This document shows, one piece after another, positions 12,757-15,209 of a stretch of 15,209 bases of DNA; within the stretch, counting starts at the first letter, position 1; every line of letters starts with the position of its first letter. The stretch lies in contig JANQJT010000161.1 of the NCBI GenBank assembly GCA_028281485.1, forward strand, positions 1 to 15,209. Reading direction: 5' to 3'. The notes below the pieces were generated by a model that was not told the origin of the DNA, searched no databases, and saw only the letters and a program-made list of their open reading frames with translations. The stretch comes from Phycisphaeraceae bacterium (GTDB lineage Bacteria > Planctomycetota > Phycisphaerae > Phycisphaerales > Zrk34). Made by a program: the position numbers and the translations under genes.

Positions 12757-14658
12757 ATGCCTAGCTCGACCGACAGTTGGGGCATCGAAGTCGGTGCTTA
12801 CGCCGTCAAGACCATGCACCTCAAGCAGGACGGCGACGACATCAAAGTCGAAGCATTCGACGTCATCCCACACGCCAACGTCCTCACCGCACCCGACACC
12901 GACATCGACGAAACCATCCGCGTCACACTTGACCAGGTCCTCGCTCGACACACCATCAAGAAATCCTCCTCCGTCATCGTCTCCGTCCCCGGCCACGCCG
13001 CTTTCGCACGCTTCGCGAAACTCCCACCCGTCGAACCCAAGCAGATCCCCGACATCGTCAAGTACGAAGCCGTCCAGCAAATCCCCTTCCCCCTCGAACA
13101 GGTCGAATGGGACTACCAGACATTCGCCGACCCCGACTCCCCCGACGTCGAAGCCGGCATCTTCGCCATCACTAAAGAACGCCTCACACCCTGGCTCTAC
13201 AACTTCAAGCAGGCCGACATCCCCGTCCACGGCGTCATGCTCTCACCCATCGCCGTCTTCAACGCGCTCAACTTCGACCTCAACCTCGCCTCCTTCCCCG
13301 ACGGCACCGTCCTCATGGACATCGGCACACAGTCCACCGACCTGATCATCACCGAAAACGGCCGCGTCTGGCTCCGCACCATCCCCATCGGCGGCAACCG
13401 CTTCACCGAAGCCCTCGTCCGCTCCTTCAAACTCTCACACGCCAAGGCCGAGAAACTCAAAAAAGAAGCCACCACCAGCAAGTACGCCCGACAAATCTTC
13501 CAGGCCATGCGACCCGTCTTCGTCGACCTCGTACAGGCCGTCCAGCAATCGCTCGGCTACTACCAATCCCTCAACCGTGACACCGAACTCGCACGACTCA
13601 TCGGCATCGGCTCCACCTTCAGGCTCCCAGGCCTGCAAACCTTCCTCAAGCAACAACTCCAACTCGACGTCAAACGACTCGACCAGTTCACCAAGCTCGA
13701 AGTCGACGGCAAACAAACCGCCGCCTTCTCCGACCAGGCCATCACCCTCGCCCCCGCCTACGGCCTCGCCCTGCAGGGACTCCAACTCGAGTCCGTCTCA
13801 TGCAACCTCCTCCCGCGTGAAATGCTCAACAAGCTCGCCTGGAAAGCACGCCAGCCCTGGTTCCTCGGCGCAGCGGCAGCCGTCCTCGTCGGCGTCGGCG
13901 CAAGCTACGTCCTCGCCGGCCGACACGACAAAGCCTACAACGCCGCCGCCTCTCAAACCGCACGCAACGCCACACAGACCGCCTACGACAACGCCAACCG
14001 CCACGCCAACGACTGGGACGCCATCACACAGGGCCAGGAAAACCCACAGCAACGCTTCAACAACCTCTTCCTCTCCATCCGCGACCAGAACATCTTCGCA
14101 CGCATCAACGCAGACATCACCGCCGCAACCAAAGCCCTCGATCCCAACAATCTCCTCGACGGCGACATCGATCAGATCCCACGAAACCAACGCCCCCAGA
14201 TCTTCCTCAGCTCCCTCACCATCACCCCCGAGCCCGCCCCCGGCTTCCTCCGCGGCACAAACCCCGATGAGTACGCCCAACAAGACCCCGCCGCCGCCGG
14301 ACTCTGGCAAAACTACCAACCCTCCTACCTCATCCAACTCGAAGGCTACACCGCACACCAGCAACGCGACCAGTTCCTTGAGAAACACTTCCTCGAACAC
14401 ATCCGCGAAAACGCCGACATCCCCACAAATCCCTACACCATCTCGGGCATCGAGATCACAAGACTCGAAACCTTCGTCCCCGACCCCAGCAAAGACAACA
14501 ACCTCAACAACCCACAGGACGTACTGCTCGAGCAGTTCCGCCCCCAACTCACACAACAAATGCCACTCCCCGGTGACACCGAGTTCCTCATCTCCTGGCG
14601 CATCATCCTCAGAGACCCCGACCGCGTCCCCGGCGCCAACGAAAACAACCCAGAGTAA
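12757..14658 (+). CDS. pilM: PilM-PilN fusion: type IV pilus assembly ATPase-fold protein with transmembrane C-terminal half
   Basis: A 633-residue protein, far longer than PilM (~350). Residues 1-345 are a PilM/FtsA-like actin-fold domain. Its phosphate-1 segment is WGIEVGAYAVK (8-18). SVIVSVPG and IVKYEAVQQIPFPLEQVEWDY are strong PilM blocks. Phosphate-2 is LMDIGTQSTD, with D188 and G190, and the adenosine loop is GIGSTFRLPGL (283-293). At 349-355 it has CNLLPRE, matching the INLLPxR motif with which free PilN binds PilM. One membrane helix follows (367-388), then ~245 extracytoplasmic residues, coiled-coil-like at first. It thus joins PilM and PilN, the same order as GspL. Its role would be to link a cytoplasmic motor to the periplasmic PilO-secretin system. 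AGGAGG at 12742-12747 sets the ATG at 12757, though the frame is open further upstream. The PilO-like gene follows after 6 nt. Confidence 0.9.
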   Translation: MPSSTDSWGIEVGAYAVKTMHLKQDGDDIKVEAFDVIPHANVLTAPDTDIDETIRVTLDQVLARHTIKKSSSVIVSVPGHAAFARFAKLPPVEPKQIPDIVKYEAVQQIPFPLEQVEWDYQTFADPDSPDVEAGIFAITKERLTPWLYNFKQADIPVHGVMLSPIAVFNALNFDLNLASFPDGTVLMDIGTQSTDLIITENGRVWLRTIPIGGNRFTEALVRSFKLSHAKAEKLKKEATTSKYARQIFQAMRPVFVDLVQAVQQSLGYYQSLNRDTELARLIGIGSTFRLPGLQTFLKQQLQLDVKRLDQFTKLEVDGKQTAAFSDQAITLAPAYGLALQGLQLESVSCNLLPREMLNKLAWKARQPWFLGAAAAVLVGVGASYVLAGRHDKAYNAAASQTARNATQTAYDNANRHANDWDAITQGQENPQQRFNNLFLSIRDQNIFARINADITAATKALDPNNLLDGDIDQIPRNQRPQIFLSSLTITPEPAPGFLRGTNPDEYAQQDPAAAGLWQNYQPSYLIQLEGYTAHQQRDQFLEKHFLEHIRENADIPTNPYTISGIEITRLETFVPDPSKDNNLNNPQDVLLEQFRPQLTQQMPLPGDTEFLISWRIILRDPDRVPGANENNPE

Positions 14659-14664
14659 CCACCG

Positions 14665-15209
14665 ATGAACAAACTCTATCCCGTACTCAACTGGATCAAG
14701 GCCAACCCGCTCATCGTGGTCTGCATCGTCATCATGCTCGCAGGCATATCCACGCCCGCGTGGCTCTTCAGCGGCCAGCTCAACAAGATCCAGAAAACCG
14801 TCAAGGAGCGCGAACGCACACCCGGCACGCTCCAGAACCTCCTCAACAACAACCGCTCCGTCCCCACCCAGGACCCCAACCAACCCCTCGTCCTCGACGA
14901 AGCCTTCACCATCAACGCCGCCGCCGTCGAAAAACTCAAACAGGTCTACGGCGAGATGACCGTCAGCTACGATCAGTTCTCCAAGGCCATCCTCGCCTTC
15001 AACCGCGACGGACAACCCGGTCACAACAACGCACACACACCCCTCGTCCCCGATTTCTTCCCCAAAGCCTCCGGCTCTCTCGCCTACACCTTCCGCGAGC
15101 GTTACAAGGTCGCCATACGCGACCTCTACCAGAAACTCGGCCGCACCACCCCCCCCACACCCGAAGACGTCGCCGCCGTCAGAACCCTCCCCGGCGCCGC
15201 CGCCAATCA
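14665..15209 (+). CDS. PilO/Amuc_1100-like inner-membrane protein, 3' end cut by the window
   Basis: An open frame from the ATG at 14665 runs to the window edge (181 complete codons, no stop). It starts 6 nt after the pilM stop, without a good ribosome site of its own, so it is probably coupled to pilM translation. Residues 1-14 are short and cytoplasmic, with Lys at 3 and 12. Residues 15-36 form one membrane helix (PLIVVCIVIMLAGISTPAWLF). A basic-acidic stretch, KIQKTVKERER, looks like the start of a coiled coil. The rest is polar and extracytoplasmic, with NLLNNNRS and a Pro-rich patch. Order and topology (short tail, one helix, coiled coil, periplasmic domain) match PilO and the Amuc_1100 group, which sit after PilM/PilN genes. 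That identity is inferred from context more than from residues. Confidence 0.75.
   Translation, partial: MNKLYPVLNWIKANPLIVVCIVIMLAGISTPAWLFSGQLNKIQKTVKERERTPGTLQNLLNNNRSVPTQDPNQPLVLDEAFTINAAAVEKLKQVYGEMTVSYDQFSKAILAFNRDGQPGHNNAHTPLVPDFFPKASGSLAYTFRERYKVAIRDLYQKLGRTTPPTPEDVAAVRTLPGAAAN

Noticed and set aside
10854..12764. 636-residue His/Arg/Leu-rich frame on the + strand opposite argS
   Set aside because: Antisense shadow produced by the strand skew; argS is a full-length family match.
13798..15036. 412-residue Val/Gly/Glu-rich frame on the minus strand
   Set aside because: Antisense to the pilM-like gene and its neighbour; composition is that of reversed C-ending codons and it has no motif.

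Overview
The window is high-GC bacterial chromosome, most likely from a planctomycete and probably class Phycisphaerae. This is an inference. It rests on a large TPR-bearing secretin, a fused PilM/PilN protein followed by a PilO/Amuc_1100-like gene, housekeeping genes scattered without classical operons, and GC-rich palindromes between genes. No rRNA, tRNA, CRISPR array, insertion sequence or phage gene was seen.

The left part (1-5423) holds unlinked housekeeping genes. The 3' part of a class I aminotransferase runs rightward and converges on a minus-strand MgtE magnesium channel. A repeat-rich gap separates the two. Divergent from mgtE is carA, the small subunit of carbamoyl-phosphate synthase; carB is not here. 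carA converges on a minus-strand aquaporin, which is itself divergent from a 2-Cys peroxiredoxin with a clear promoter and terminator.

The central part (5424-10102) holds a 1029-residue outer-membrane secretin with a strong terminator. Next comes a compact co-directional cluster of STAS protein, HATPase_c kinase-like protein and second STAS protein. This has the form of a partner-switching (anti-sigma / anti-anti-sigma) module, but no sigma factor or PP2C phosphatase is present.

The right part (10103-15209) holds minus-strand argS with an unrecognised gene 2 nt downstream, so the two probably share a transcript. Divergent from argS is a 633-residue protein that joins a PilM ATPase-fold domain to a PilN-like motif, a membrane helix and an extracytoplasmic region. 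A PilO/Amuc_1100-like inner-membrane gene follows 6 nt later and runs off the window. Secretin, PilM-N and the PilO-like protein could form the outer-membrane gate and inner-membrane alignment complex of a type IV pilus or type II-like machine.

Two window-wide properties matter. The + strand is strongly C-rich over G whichever strand is coding, so plus genes use C-ending codons and minus genes G-ending codons. This bias creates many long spurious ORFs, which were left out. Gene starts also come in two kinds: several have clear Shine-Dalgarno sites, whereas mgtE and carA have none and carry a -10-like box 8-9 nt before the ATG, which suggests leaderless mRNAs. Every gap between genes is under 300 nt; what each gap holds is given in the entries.
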